Below are positions 21,608 to 32,514 of a stretch of 64,000 nt of DNA, piece by piece. This DNA is from Haematobia irritans (lineage: Eukaryota; Arthropoda; Insecta; Diptera; Muscidae). How positions within the stretch are numbered: position 1 is the stretch's first letter; every line of letters begins with the position of its first letter. The position numbers were made by a program, and so were the translations under genes. Location of the stretch: NCBI RefSeq assembly GCF_050003625.1, contig NC_134398.1, positions 90,223,832 to 90,287,831 of the forward strand. The letters run 5' to 3'. The notes under the pieces are model-generated. The model was not told the origin of the DNA. It made no database searches and was given only the letters and a program-made list of their open reading frames with translations.

Positions 21608-23261
21608 CAGTGGTGGTCATACAATTAGAAACGCTATTTGTGTACTGAATTTTTTTATCACCTTTGCTCCTATAGAGCAGAATTTAAGTAAATGTGCAAT
21701 ACATGTTATAGCTAGTACTTTATCTTATATATCCTTGCTATTTATCCTATGTTTTTTCTTATTCCCGAAGATGGCTTCTTACAGTTTCGTCTTAAATCCA
21801 AAATTGTTGTGGTCACATAATTAGAAACAAAAACAAAAATTAATTTTATTCCAAATTTTCTGTGAATTATAATACATTTAAATTAATATAACAAGAATGA
21901 ATAATAAATAAACTTAGTATTTCGTTGGATAACCTTTATTTTTAATAACTTCGGCCAATCTTCGTGGTAAACTCTCAACCAAATTCCGGCATCGTGAAGC
22001 TGGTATCGAATTCCAAACTTCCCTTATATTTCGAAAGTGATCTTCATTATTTTTAGGAGTCTTTGTTTTTAACATTCGTTCCACATCCCCCCACAGGTTT
22101 TCTATGGGATTTAAATCTGGACTTTGCGGTGGCCAGGACAAAACCGTGGTTTTTGTATTTGTAAACCATTGTTTTACTACACGCGAAGTGTGCTTCGGAT
22201 CGTTATCCTGTTGAAAAATGTACGTTACAGGCATATGCGCGAATGAGTATGGTTCCATTATATTTTCCAATATATTTTTATATTGATGTTGGTCCATGCG
22301 TCCATCTATGCGATGTATCGGGCCAATACCATACCAACTGAATGCTCCCCATACCATCACATTTCCGCCTCCGTGTTTAATTGTCTTGATTGTGTATTTG
22401 GGATCCAATGATTTGTTCAGAGGCCTTCTAACGTAGCATTTTCCATCCGATCCGAACAAGTTAAACTTTGATTCGTCACTCCATAGAATTTTTTTCCAGA
22501 AACTTAGAGGCTTCTTCAAGTGCTCCTTTGCAAATTCTAACCGTTTCTTAATATTTTTACTTGTAACTAGCGGCTTTTTTCGTGCAATGCAGCCATAAAG
22601 CCCAGCTTCATTAAGTCTGCGTCTGATAGTTCTGGATGAAATAGGCTGTGAAATTTGTGGGCTTACAATATCATTTATTTCACCCGAAGTCAAAAATGGA
22701 TTGGCTTTGCTCGTTCTAGCAATAACTCTATCGTCCTGTTGAGTTGTTTTTCTAGGTTTTGGAGCTCTTTTTGGGTTCTCGAAGCTTCCAGTATCTCGAT
22801 AAGTTTGTATCGCACCAAAAACCATTTTTTTGGAACAACAAAATCGTTTTGCTATGGTGGACACAGACTGCTTTTCTTCGTAATAGCAGCGAACAATCAA
22901 CTTGCGAAGTTCCGGGGTACATGACTTATTCTTGCCCATATTTTATCTGAATTATTTTATAATGTAGTTGGATGTTAATTAAAAATAAAAAGAAACACTA
23001 CTTACCTTGAGGTAATCAAAATTTGCACCAACTATAACGGCGTTTCTAATTATATGACCACACTCAAGAACACGTGTAAGACAAATTGACACAATTATTT
23101 CAAAATGGTGCAAATGTTTATTTCAATATACACTTGCAACAACATGTTGAACAGTAGTGAGAACATAACGGGAATATCGAAAGAGAGAGATGAACTTTGA
23201 GAAAGTTGTGAACTCAAACGCAAATGAAAACTCATCGTTTCTAATTATGTGGCCACCACTG
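21608..23261 (-). mobile_element. Complete Tc1 transposon with IR/DR ends
   Basis: Outer ends read CAGTGGTGG at 21608 and, inverted, at 23261, flanked by TA at 21606-21607 and 23262-23263. A GTGGTCA..AATTAGAAAC motif occurs twice in each end: outer at about 21612 and 23240, inner at about 21810 and 23043. This is the IR/DR arrangement of some Tc1 elements, with two transposase-binding repeats per long inverted repeat. The 1654-bp element carries one intact transposase on the minus strand and could be active. Confidence 0.9.
21914..22939 (-). CDS. Tc1-family DD34E transposase, intact
   Basis: An uninterrupted 341-residue frame from ATG at 22939 to TAA at 21914-21916, the usual length for Tc1 transposases. 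Residues 1-120 form the paired-like helix-turn-helix DNA-binding region (ELRKLIVRCYYEEKQSVSTI, then a basic RAPKPRK linker and a second helix-turn-helix with ISSRTIRRRLNEAG). The catalytic triad is D in LWSDESKFN, D in FQQDNDPKHT and E in LNPIENLW, with 34 residues between the last two. The protein would act in the nucleus, binding the repeated motifs in both element ends and inserting at TA. No lesion is visible. The promoter is not obvious. Confidence 0.95.
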   Translation of the reverse strand: MGKNKSCTPELRKLIVRCYYEEKQSVSTIAKRFCCSKKMVFGAIQTYRDTGSFENPKRAPKPRKTTQQDDRVIARTSKANPFLTSGEINDIVSPQISQPISSRTIRRRLNEAGLYGCIARKKPLVTSKNIKKRLEFAKEHLKKPLSFWKKILWSDESKFNLFGSDGKCYVRRPLNKSLDPKYTIKTIKHGGGNVMVWGAFSWYGIGPIHRIDGRMDQHQYKNILENIMEPYSFAHMPVTYIFQQDNDPKHTSRVVKQWFTNTKTTVLSWPPQSPDLNPIENLWGDVERMLKTKTPKNNEDHFRNIREVWNSIPASRCRNLVESLPRRLAEVIKNKGYPTKY

Positions 23262-23263
23262 TA

Positions 23264-23770
23264 TATAATATCAATAGATGATATGTGGATTTTGCAAATG
23301 GGATTAGTGATTGTGCGATTATTGAGTTGATTGTGCAATTGTATGTAAATGTGTGCATGTGAAATTGAATGTGTAATACGATCAAACTGGTGTATTGTCT
23401 TTTATTTTACTTTCGGTAACATATCTTCAAATGGTAATTATCATATAATATGCATTTAATTCCAAACATTTGAATTCGAGTCAATTTCACATCTTTTTAT
23501 TATGTTAGTGGGATTAATATGGCAACACACTAAACCACAATGATTGTCATATGATCATATGTACATTGTTATTGTGGAATATATTGATGAGATTAAACGG
23601 GAGAATTGGTCGAAATAAACCAAATGAAAAAAGAATAGAATAATACCTGTTTTGATGATGGTGGATAATGCTGGAAATGCAATTTTTTTGTTTTTTATAT
23701 TCACAGTTTCACTGACTTCGTTACTCTATGTTCACAAAGTAAATTGCAAGGGGAAATTCTTCTTCCTGTT
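23264..23770. other. No feature recognised
   Basis: AT-rich sequence between the Tc1 element and the next TIR element. No gene or repeat structure seen. Confidence 0.4.
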
Positions 23771-25563
23771 ACCCAATAAACACAAACGTTTGAAAAATGC
23801 TAAATTTCAACAATTTTTCAAATATTTTTTCAAAGGATTAGGGTAATATTCAAGTTGAGAAATTGTTAAGAAAATCGCGTTCTCAACAAAAAACAGACAT
23901 TACCCTCAACAGTGAAATTCAACACATTAGCAATAATATCTCAAGTGTTATCCTCAAATTGAAATGCATCGCTACTCAATTATTTGTCAAACAATTTTCG
24001 ATGCGAGTCAAATTCAAAATTAACATCGTTGCAAATACTTTTCAACCTAATATCATTTTAGTATGAATGATATCCCCACTTCAAATTGAAAGTCAAAGCC
24101 AAAATTCTATGCATTTTGTATAATTTATTCATTTTCATCAAAATAAAATATATAATAATACACTACACTACATAATACACTACAATACCAATTGATAAAT
24201 AAAAATCTTATTAAACATATCATCAAATAAGAACAAAAAAAAAAAACAAACAACAAAACTTTAAATATCTTAAACATTATTAGTAAACACTTTCGCATTG
24301 ATAGTTCGATTTCCTTCCTTTTGGTTCCTTCCTTTTCTTAAAGGCCGGTATGCACCTCTAGCGAAAAATTTCATTCCCATAAGAAATGCATTGCTGTTTA
24401 TGCTAACGAAATTTTCGGTAGCGTTCAATTTCGTAAGCTGGTACACACCTCTAATGAAAATAACAGGGTTGTCAAAAGCATATTTTGGCAGCAAACATTT
24501 AATTTATTACAATCATTGTGTGCGTAAAAGTTTTAAAAGGTCTGTAAATAATAAACAATTTATTTGAGGAATATTTGGAACATATATTAACAATTTTTAA
24601 AAGCGATTAGCTGGTTTAAAATTTGTGTACACAGCCCTGTTTTTTTGTTGTAGACTTAAATAAATGTTTGCTACCGAAAATTTCGCTAGAGGTGCATACC
24701 GGCCTTAACATGCGGGCAATTTGAAATTAGGAACGTACTGGAATTGTTTTCCACCAGAAGGAATTCACAAAATATCCATTTTAAACTGATAATAGCATAT
24801 GAATTAAACTGACGATGTGATGCACATTTTCATCCAGAAGTTGTAGATTTCAACAATTTGTTGTTTTTAACAATTTTAATTGGTTGCACTTGTAATGTTT
24901 CTGGAAACTTCTTGTCGATAAGCCACTCATTTTTCATTGGTCAGCTTCTAATTGTTTGCAAGAATGTAGCATCCAAAGATTTTAGCTTTCTGCAAAGAGA
25001 TTTAAATTTAGTGACTTCTCTAAAGTGTTGATTTAATTTTTCATATTGACGTACCAATTATTATAAACTATTTGAAGCAGTTCCAGTTAATTGTCCACCA
25101 TTTTTTCATTGGTCAGCTTTTTAATGTTTTCAAGAACGTAGAATCCATAATTTTAGTTTTCTGCAAAGAGATATACATTTAGTGACTTCCTTAAAGTTTT
25201 ATTTCATTTTTTATTTTCACTTACCTATTTCTATAAACTATTTGGTTATTTGTCTAAAATTTTCCATTTTTTATTTCATGCAATTGACCACGAACTTCAT
25301 TGCACAAATAAGTATTGAAAACCACATGGTTTTTTCGTTGCATTTTAGGGTAGTGTTTTGTCAAAGTTTTCTCATATTATCTTCAACACCTTTTCAAAGA
25401 TTTCGTCAACATTTTGGCAAATTGGAAGTAATTCGCAAACAATTTGAAGATGTATTGAAGATGAGCTATTTCAAGTCAAGTTGAATTTATGTTGAAAATT
25501 ATACTTACCCTCAAACTGAAAAGTTGTTGCATTTGGAAAACGCTCATCCTGTGTTTATTGGGT
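23771..25563. mobile_element. TIR element, ACCCAATAAACAC ends
   Basis: ACCCAATAAACACAAACG at 23771 is mirrored by TGTGTTTATTGGGT ending at about 25563. The subterminal sequence (TTTTCAA, TTGAAGAT and CAACATT motifs) is also roughly mirrored. No transposase is encoded, and a smaller TIR element sits inside. Target duplication not resolved. Confidence 0.55.
24342..24705. mobile_element. PIF/Harbinger-type MITE, AGGCCGGTATGCACC ends
   Basis: The termini AGGCCGGTATGCACCTCTAG and onward are perfect inverted repeats of about 25 bp. TAA flanks both sides (24339-24341 and 24706-24708), the 3-bp duplication typical of PIF/Harbinger. A shorter internal repeat (CACACCTCTAATGAAA near 24443) echoes the terminus. 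Small open frames over it are chance. Confidence 0.7.
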
Positions 25564-25978
25564 TGTAACAATAGGGCTGTTTTCTTTTTGCACTGGATAC
25601 CCTAAGCAGTCACGGACTAAAAGAAAACAGAGTACTCGTTTATCCAGGACATCTCCAAAAAATATGCCACACTGTCATCAGCTGTTTAAAAACAATCAAA
25701 CAAGTGAAATCTTAAATTTTTAATGTATGAAATGTTCAAATAGTTATAAATATGTACTGCTGCGATTATTCATGACACTGTATCACTTTGAATTTCATGA
25801 TAATCGATAAATTTGTCACAATAAACTGCTATTGTGAATCTAAAAAGCGTCACTTTATTAAAATGCAATCTGGTAACACCGACTCGACTTGCACAGATGA
25901 GATGTTCTGGATAGAACACCAGTGCAACGATGTTCTGGATAGCCCATACAAATGCTGCATCCAGTGTTATGGTGGGTA

Positions 25979-26152
25979 CAGTAGGTAACGGATATAAGCA
26001 CATCTCATATAAGAAAATTATGCATATAAGAAAGTCATTAAAAACACCATACCCTCTTTTTCTTGTGAATAATAATTTCCTATAAGAAAAAAACGCATAT
26101 AAGAAATAAAACTTGTGTATTTTACTCAGTTTCTTATATCCGTTATCCACTG
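25979..26152. mobile_element. 174-bp MITE, CAGTRGRTAACGGATATAAG ends
   Basis: The ends CAGTAGGTAACGGATATAAG and, inverted, CAGTGGATAACGGATATAAG are flanked by TA on both sides. The interior repeats CATATAAGAAA. The CAGT start and TA duplication fit a pogo/Tigger-like or other Tc1/mariner-derived MITE; which one is uncertain. A 126-codon open frame across it is not a gene. Confidence 0.75.
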
Positions 26153-26193
26153 TATTAAGTTTGAGTTTAGCCGCTAAAAACGTAATTTTTTCA

Positions 26194-26656
26194 CACCCAA
26201 AGAAATTTGTTAGTAGCAGAAAAGTCTGCTAAAACAGCAGAAAGTCTGCTGAAAAAGGGACAGCAGTCATTGTTTGCTGAAATAGCAAACATTTCCTGCT
26301 ATTTTTGAAGCTCGATTACACTAAAACATGTTTTATTTTGGCTAAAACAACTTAGGAGCTATCCTAACATAATTAACACAATATTTTATGAATATCTATA
26401 GTATTTGACCAAAAATCTGAATATTTATCGAATTGAGGCATAACAGCAAACAAAATGTTTGCTGATGGTATTTAGGAGCTTGTAAGTATATTACAGTGCA
26501 AAAATATACCAAAAACTACTTTTGGTTCTTAAATAGGCTTTGGAGAAAATTTTATAACCTAAAAATTTTATAAATTGTTGTTCATTACGCCCTGAAGTAC
26601 AAAAATATAACAGCAGACATCGACTGCTGTTTTTAGCAGACTTTTTTCTATGAGTG
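26194..26656. mobile_element. MITE with CTGCTG/AGCAAAC motifs, copy
   Basis: It starts CACCCAAAGAAATTTGTTAG and ends TTTTTTCTATGAGTG, flanked by CA on each side. Copies at 52543-53024 and 61049-62548 are flanked by TA. The ends are dense in AGTCTGCT, CAGCAGA and AGCAAAC in both orientations. Non-coding. Confidence 0.75.
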
Positions 26657-26939
26657 CACGATTACTTTTCTTTAATAATCTATATTAAGGAATAAAAACT
26701 TTGTGAACATTTGCTTTGGGCTTTTTCCCATCATGTTATAATAAAATTTGCAACAAATACGTATAATTTCATGCATTTTTCTTACTGATTTAGTTTTCAC
26801 TTTAGTGATTTTAGCGGCTAAACTCGAACTTAAAACTCACCTTTAAAAGAAAACAGCCCTAATAGTGATGGCAAAATATTGAAATCTGGCAACGCCATGA
26901 GCGTGTAGTTGAATTTATTGTGTAGCCCTGCAATAAATT

Positions 26940-27620
26940 AAATAAAACACCAGAGTCAATGGAGTAACAGGTGGTGATGTTTCATTACACTCTAAAATTG
27001 ATAAGATTCTGACTGTGATGGAAGTAGACAAGCTGAGCTTAAAATAGACTTTATGGTTGCTGAAATTCGAAAAGAGTTCTCTGTAGCTGTTACTGACCTG
27101 CGTAAAGAAGTGGATGTTTGTAAAAATGATGTCTGTAAACGTAACGTTGTTTGTGGGAATTTGCAATGTGTCAGTTGAAATCAATTCTCTGCATAGGAAG
27201 ATAAACCGACATGATATCAAAATTAATGGACTACCAGTCGGGCTGGAAAATCTTGTTGATTGTGTTGTTGCTATTGGGCGTTTTTATGATGTCCCTTGAG
27301 AAGAAGGATGTGGCCAACGGTTTCTACATCAATAGAGGTCAGTCTGTGATAGTGAAGTTCCACTCAGTCCTTGTTCGAGATGAAATTTTGTCAAAGTACT
27401 TCAAATCAAAGAACCTAAAAGTCAAAGATGATATTGGTAGTGAGCTTTGTAGCCGTGTTTACTTAGGTGATCACTTGACTCCAGCCGCTAATCGTTTGAA
27501 CTTTTTATGTCGTCGAATTCTTAAAGAGAACAAAATATCTAAGTTACTGCTGCTGCATTCTGATGGCGAAATTGACTTACATTCATGGTTATGTCTCTGT
27601 TTGTGGTTATGAAGATTGTG
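26940..27620 (+). pseudogene. Jockey/CR1-like LINE ORF1 remnant
   Basis: Two overlapping frames together read as a LINE nucleic-acid-binding protein: a helical segment (about 27045-27110), then HDIKINGLPVGLENLVD, VIVKFHSVLVRDEILSKY and SRVYLGDHLTPAANRLNFLC. That last motif is typical of ORF1 proteins of insect Jockey/CR1-group LINEs. Stops and a frame change near 27290 break it. The 5' end is missing or unrecognisable before about 26940. ORF2 pieces of the same element follow. Confidence 0.65.
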
Positions 27621-27843
27621 TAAGAATACTTAACCAGTAGACCGTTGGATGGTGATGCTTTGATTACACTGTGTACTTATGATCTCGTAATATTGTTTTG
27701 TTACTATTCTATTTTTACCTATATACATTTTATTTAGTTTTATGCTAGCTGCATTATTTTTATATTATTTTTAAGTTTTTTTTTCTATAATTTAATAACT
27801 ATATTCTCTTTTATAACATGGCTCCCCAAATTTTATACACATT

Positions 27844-28651
27844 TTGATGGATCTTGAGATAAATCTCGGCCCTTTGATCAGTAGCTCGGCCTATCTTAAT
27901 AGAAGATTGAGGAATTATAGACACAATTTCACATTCGGACATCTCAATTGCCAAAGCATTCGTCCCTCTAGTTATAGTACCAAGATTGATGAGCTTAAAA
28001 ACATTCTTGTTGATAATGGAATTGATGCCTAGTGTTTTAACTAAATCTGTATCTATCAATGGTTACTCATTTACCAGAGGAGGCGGCGTTTGCATTTATA
28101 TATCTAAGAGACTTAAATACAAGACTGTTTTTAATCTGATAGCTTTGGTGACTGTGAGTCTTTGTTTCTTGAAATTCAAAGATGACCTGCTAGATTATTG
28201 TTTGGTGTCGTGTACCTGCCTCATGGCAATCTTGATGCATTTGTCACTACGCATACTGACTTAATGGCGAGGTATTCGGAAATAATTATTGTCATGCGGT
28301 GATTTTTGGATCCTATTATTTTGATATAACTTATACGTTTGTTGAATTTCGCGACTATAGGCGTATTAACTGGGATGGTATTATGAATTATCTGACTTCA
28401 TTTGATTCTACTTCGTTATATGCTTCAATAGATATTGATTTTCAGCTTCATGTTATCAACGATCTCATTTCAATTCTTTTACACGATCTCATTTTTTTTC
28501 GTTACTCTTGTTCGTCGTAGCATATCTCATCTGAAAAATCCTTGGTTGTGTTCAAGGGAAGTTGTAGTTTATAGGTCTTTGATGGATATTGCTCATAGGG
28601 AGTATAGGCAACATCCGTCTGAAGGTAATTTGCGTATTTTTAGACTTTATA
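27844..28651 (+). pseudogene. Jockey/CR1-like LINE ORF2, endonuclease part
   Basis: In shifting frames it encodes apurinic endonuclease motifs: FGHLNCQSIRPS with STKIDELKNIL (about 27935-28010), a SRGGGVCIYISKRL-type motif (about 28070-28115), and a degraded segment to REYRQHPSEGNLRIFRLY at 28650. A TA-flanked MITE interrupts it there. The sequence resumes in the same frame at 30279 once the MITE is removed. Several frameshifts make it non-functional. Confidence 0.7.
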
Positions 28652-28964
28652 CACCCTCAAAAAAAATCGCTTCTTTAACATATGTTCCAAACATTTTTTG
28701 CAGGAAGCACATATGTTATTGGATACTGCCGAAACATTAATATGTTTGTTTTATGTGAACATATTATATGTTTGGAAGCATTTTGAGCCCAAAAATTATA
28801 TATGCTTGGAAGAATTTCTTAAAGACGATTGTGCTCATTCCCTAACATAATCGTAATTTTCACCTCCACGAAATAGTTTAGTTCTTGGCACCTTTTTCTG
28901 TAATACAAATAATGTTGAAGAAATTATTCACTTTTATACATTTTTTAAATTTTACCTTTCGCCT

Positions 28965-29040
28965 GCACGGAGAATCGAACCGAGGACCATACAGTTTGTA
29001 AGCCAACACACTATCCACTGGGCTACGTAGCTGTCACCAG
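28965..29040 (-). repeat. tRNA-Val(TAC)-like segment inside MITE
   Basis: On the minus strand, TAGCCCAGTGGATAG (box A-like) and GGTTCGATTCTCCG (box B-like) surround an anticodon-loop-like CTTACAA (TAC). Related segments lie in the sibling MITEs near 11285-11345 and 14085-14145. It lacks a clean acceptor stem and sits in a transposon, so I treat it as tRNA-derived sequence, not a gene. Confidence 0.5.
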
Positions 29041-29147
29041 TAGATATTTATCGTTATAAGTTACATTTATATAGCATAGTTTGCAGCATCCACGAGCCCA
29101 TGCAAACATAACATTATTTAACAGAAACATACATTTGTTTGCCACGT

Positions 29148-29217
29148 GGAGCAGTGGTTAGCATGTCTGCCTTGCATGCAAAGGGTCGTGGGTTCAATCC
29201 CTGCTCCGACCGAACAC
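29148..29217 (+). repeat. tRNA-Ala(TGC)-like SINE head
   Basis: TGGAGCAGTGGTTAGCATG and GGTCGTGGGTTCAATCCCTG form box A/B-like motifs with an anticodon-loop-like CTTGCAT. It resembles the head of the SINE at 17321, 35450 and 47572 but is followed by a T-run, not the SINE body. Probably a truncated or different SINE. Confidence 0.55.
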
Positions 29218-30278
29218 TTTTTTTTTTTTTTTAATTTACACATTTATATTTATACTATATTAAATTTTTATAATGAAACTTCGAAATGTGCGTTATTAAA
29301 GATTTATATATAAACGAAATTGACTGATTTTTGGATAAAATATTATTTTTTTTTATTGCAAAAATTACAATTTTGTAACAAAAACTGTTTTTGGTACAAA
29401 ACTTTAAAATTTGGAAGGAATTCAAAAACTCTAACAAAAGAAGAACGTGGAGTCGAGTATAAACATACATAAATAATTTTATAATATAAACATAAATTTA
29501 GTTAGGCGTGAACAGTTTTTACTAGCATTTAACACCATCGCTCTAAAATGCCTTCTATTTTTCTTTAATAATTCATTTTAAAGAAAATAAACTTTTTAAA
29601 TTGTTTTAGCTGCAAAACTCGAACTTAATGCCCGCTTTTATATATGAAGGTGTACGTCAACTCCTCGTGGACTACTTATTAATAAAGAGGAACTAAACTT
29701 TGTTTTTATACATTTTACTGTGTAATTTTTCACTATTTCCTCCTTATTTCATTTTACTGTCCCAACTCTAAAAAGAGTATTGTGCCCTTTAGTTATTTTT
29801 GTGAAGACACCTGATTTCTTTTCTCTTAAATAATATTTAGACTTAAGCATATCAAAGTTTTGGCCTTATCATAAAACAGTTTTCCGAAACAACATACAAG
29901 CGGTTTCACAGAAATTATTCTCTTTTGGTTCTTTCGCTGTGTTATGTTGATATCTTTCGTCAACTCTCCCGGTTTCCATCTCTATTTCTTTCTCTATATG
30001 TTACTCTCTCTGTCGCTTTGAATGAAATATCACAACATATGTATGTTTAGTCGAAATTTGTAAATTTATATATGTTTGCATTCACACATATGATTTTTAT
30101 GAAACATTCATGCCCCAAACATAATATATTCTAACATATTAACATAGATGTCGCAAACATTTAGTGTTAGTTTAGGAACATTACATGTTTGCACTTAAAT
30201 ATATTGTGTTTTAAAATTGTGCCCGAAACACATTTTGTTTCTATCGGAACATATGAAAAACATATTTTTCTAACAGTG

Positions 30279-30588
30279 TAGAAATAGAGCGAAGGCCATT
30301 ATGAGGAAAATGCGAAGGGAATATTGTATGCGTGATTTTGATTTTGTTGTGCCAGATGTAGATGTCGAAACATTGAATGGATATTTTGTTGGCAACTCCG
30401 TCTTTCATTCCTTCAGTGATGATGGCATTGATGTGAGTGAGCATATTAATGAGTTCGCGTTTGATTGTAAATATGAGGATGATATTTATGATGCGGTTCA
30501 ACGTGTTGGATCGGGATCTGTAGGCATTAACGGTATTCCAATTAGGTTTATTAAGATTATTTTGCCCTATATTTTGAGGTATATTTTA
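30279..30588 (+). pseudogene. Jockey/CR1-like LINE ORF2, pre-RT segment
   Basis: The frame continues from 28650 (RNRAKAIMRKMRREYCMRDF) through a region preceding the reverse transcriptase core (GSVGINGIPIRFIKIILPYI), which resembles the 'GxDGIPxxxLK' stretch of LINE RTs. It stops near 30588 where the PIF/Harbinger element is inserted. The RT continues at 53188. Confidence 0.7.
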
Positions 30589-30766
30589 TATTATGTTTGC
30601 TCCTTTACTTTACTCGTAGTAAAAAGTAGTAAAATAGAGAAATGTTAATTCTCTCAGAGTTCAAAATTTGATAAAATGTACAGGAACGAAAAATAGTAAT
30701 AAATAGTAATAATGTTAAATAAAAAACAACTGATGTATTTTCATTTCAATTAATATTTCTTCAAAC

Positions 30767-32253
30767 ATGGAATCAGGTAAGTTAAATATTTTTTTTTGCA
30801 ATTATTTTTAAGTTTGCACGTTTTTTTTTCAGAAAACTTAGAAAATATTATTGCGATGGAAAATGAGATTGGTTTTCCCCAATTTGCCACGAGCGGAATT
30901 CAAATATGGTTCGAAGCTCCAACGAAATTGTTGCTGGCGAAGCTAGAGGATCTTCTTCCCAATGTCGGGAAACGTTTTTATTTAAAAAGTAAAAGGAAGT
31001 TATGGCAAGTAATTGCGGACCATTTGGAGCAACATGGGTAAATTTATAAAATATTTTTTAAAAAATATTTGCACCACATTTCCAAATTCTTGCAGTTACC
31101 AATTGAAGCGGAGTGGGGGGATTTCAACGCAGAGAAATGGAGCAAAGCAAAGTATACTGTGGTTGTTATTGTGAAGTACCCCTGTAGAAAACGAGTGGAT
31201 TGTATGAGCGTGTTTTGATTGATTATTTCTCAGAGCAATGAGAAATAATCAACGATATTATGAGGAAGTAGCCAACCGGAAAGAAAATAAATGATAACAC
31301 AGAGAAGTTTAGTTTAATGCAAATATATAATATTTATTGAGAGATTGGGTTAAAGAGAGTTAGTGTAAATGGAGAAGAGATGCTCACCGTTCGGAAGTTG
31401 AAGGGAATGTGAATACAAAAGAAAGCGTCTTAAACCGATGATATCTTAATGTACTAAATTCAATTAGGAAAAATTCATAATAGATTTTAATCTATAACAA
31501 TTCAGTAAGATTTTACTAAAAGTTATTGAAAATAATTCACATTTATGATTCAAAGCAAGATAGAGAGTACATTCATTATTAATTCATTAATTCAAAATGC
31601 AATTCATTAATATGTAATTTATTGAAATTCATAATAATTTAGACAATTTACTCCAGATCAAGTGGAAATAAAGTTCAGGGCTGTGGAACGGCAATTTAAG
31701 AAAGTAAAGTTGAACAATTCATTGACGGGCCGCAATAAACAACAATGTCCGTATCAACGCGAACTGGAAAGTATTTTGGTTAACAAAAAATGTATTAAAC
31801 CAGATTTTGTTTTGGATAGCGAATCAGTTATCGAAAGCCCTGAAAGAAATCTTTTTGCTGCTGACAACTCTAGCGATTTAGGTAAGTTCGTTTTCATTGG
31901 TTTAAACCGTCTTTGCCGTCAAAGTTTAATCCAAACCAACGATTAACCCAAACCAATTTTTTAAAATACTTCTGTTTCTATTTTATATAGATGAAGATGT
32001 GACAACCCATTCAAAAAACGAAAAATCTCTTGAAGATGGTAAAAACCGAATTTATATCCGAATTTTAATTAGTAATTTTTAACAAATTCTATCTCTCAAT
32101 AGAGTCAAAGTTAAAAAAGGTAAAAAAGGAAGAAGCGCGGCCATTAAGATATTGGAGGAAATGGCCGAAGAAAGGAAAACATACCATGCATCAGTACTTA
32201 AAATACTAGAAGCAAAGGAAAAACGATCCCAACGAAAAATAGAGTTGCTTTAG
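30767..32253 (+). pseudogene. Harbinger Myb/SANT-like protein gene, 5 exons, one disrupted
   Basis: Proposed exons: 30767-30776, 30833-31037, 31096-31104 plus 31649-31881 (one exon split by an insertion), 31991-32038, 32105-32253. Introns start GT and end AG, and phases match throughout, giving about 217 residues. Residues about 20-90 (WFEAPTKLLLAKLEDLLP, then KLWQVIADHL, then VEIKFRAVERQFKKVK) resemble the Myb/SANT-like trihelix domain of the second protein of PIF/Harbinger elements, which helps the transposase bind DNA and enter the nucleus. The C-terminus is charged and helical (ILEEMAEERKTYHASVLKIL). The only lesion seen is the 539-bp insertion in exon 3. Family assignment is from motif resemblance. 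Confidence 0.7.
31105..31643. mobile_element. 539-bp insertion in exon 3 of the Myb-like gene
   Basis: CAATT occurs on both sides (31100-31104 and 31644-31648). Removing the insert with one CAATT restores the reading frame (GYQ-FTPDQVEIK). There are no clear inverted termini and no coding sequence. Length and duplication size would suit a solo LTR, but the ends are not a clean TG...CA, so its class is open. Confidence 0.6.
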
Positions 32254-32514
32254 AAAATAGCCTGCAGTATTAACAATTAGCATTTGAAATATTTGGTAGA
32301 TATGAATCGATTGTCAATATGCATAACTTTTCATATAAAATAAATGCAAAAATATACACTTATTTGTTTATTTTGCCAAGGCACATAAATAGAAAGAATT
32401 TATTACTGTGCTACATAAAAGAATGAATAAAAAAGTTTTCATTTATCAAATTTATTGACTATGCTCAAGTTGGTTACATAACATATCTCTCAGTGCACTG
32501 CTGGATGCTACATA

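Larger units (their letters stand above)
25574..26859. mobile_element. TIR element, GGGCTGTTTTCTTTT ends
   Basis: GGGCTGTTTTCTTTT at 25574 and its complement ending at 26859 are both next to TA. A second mirrored motif inside (TTTAGCCGCTAAAA near 26167 and TTTTAGCGGCTAAA near 26810) extends the inverted structure. Two smaller MITEs sit within it. Non-coding. Confidence 0.6.
28652..30278. mobile_element. MITE with ATATGTTTGG-type repeats, copy 3 (in LINE)
   Basis: It starts CACCCTCAAAAAAAATCGCT and ends TTTTTCTAACAGTG, flanked by TA at 28650-28651 and 30279-30280. Excising it and one TA restores the LINE frame across the site (LY then RNRAKA). It is a divergent relative of the elements at 10734 and 12046, with the same ACATATGTT motifs. 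It contains two tRNA-like segments. Confidence 0.8.

Noticed and set aside
25770..26150. A 126-codon minus-strand open frame
   Set aside because: It runs across a 174-bp TA-flanked MITE with visible inverted repeats, so it is a chance frame.
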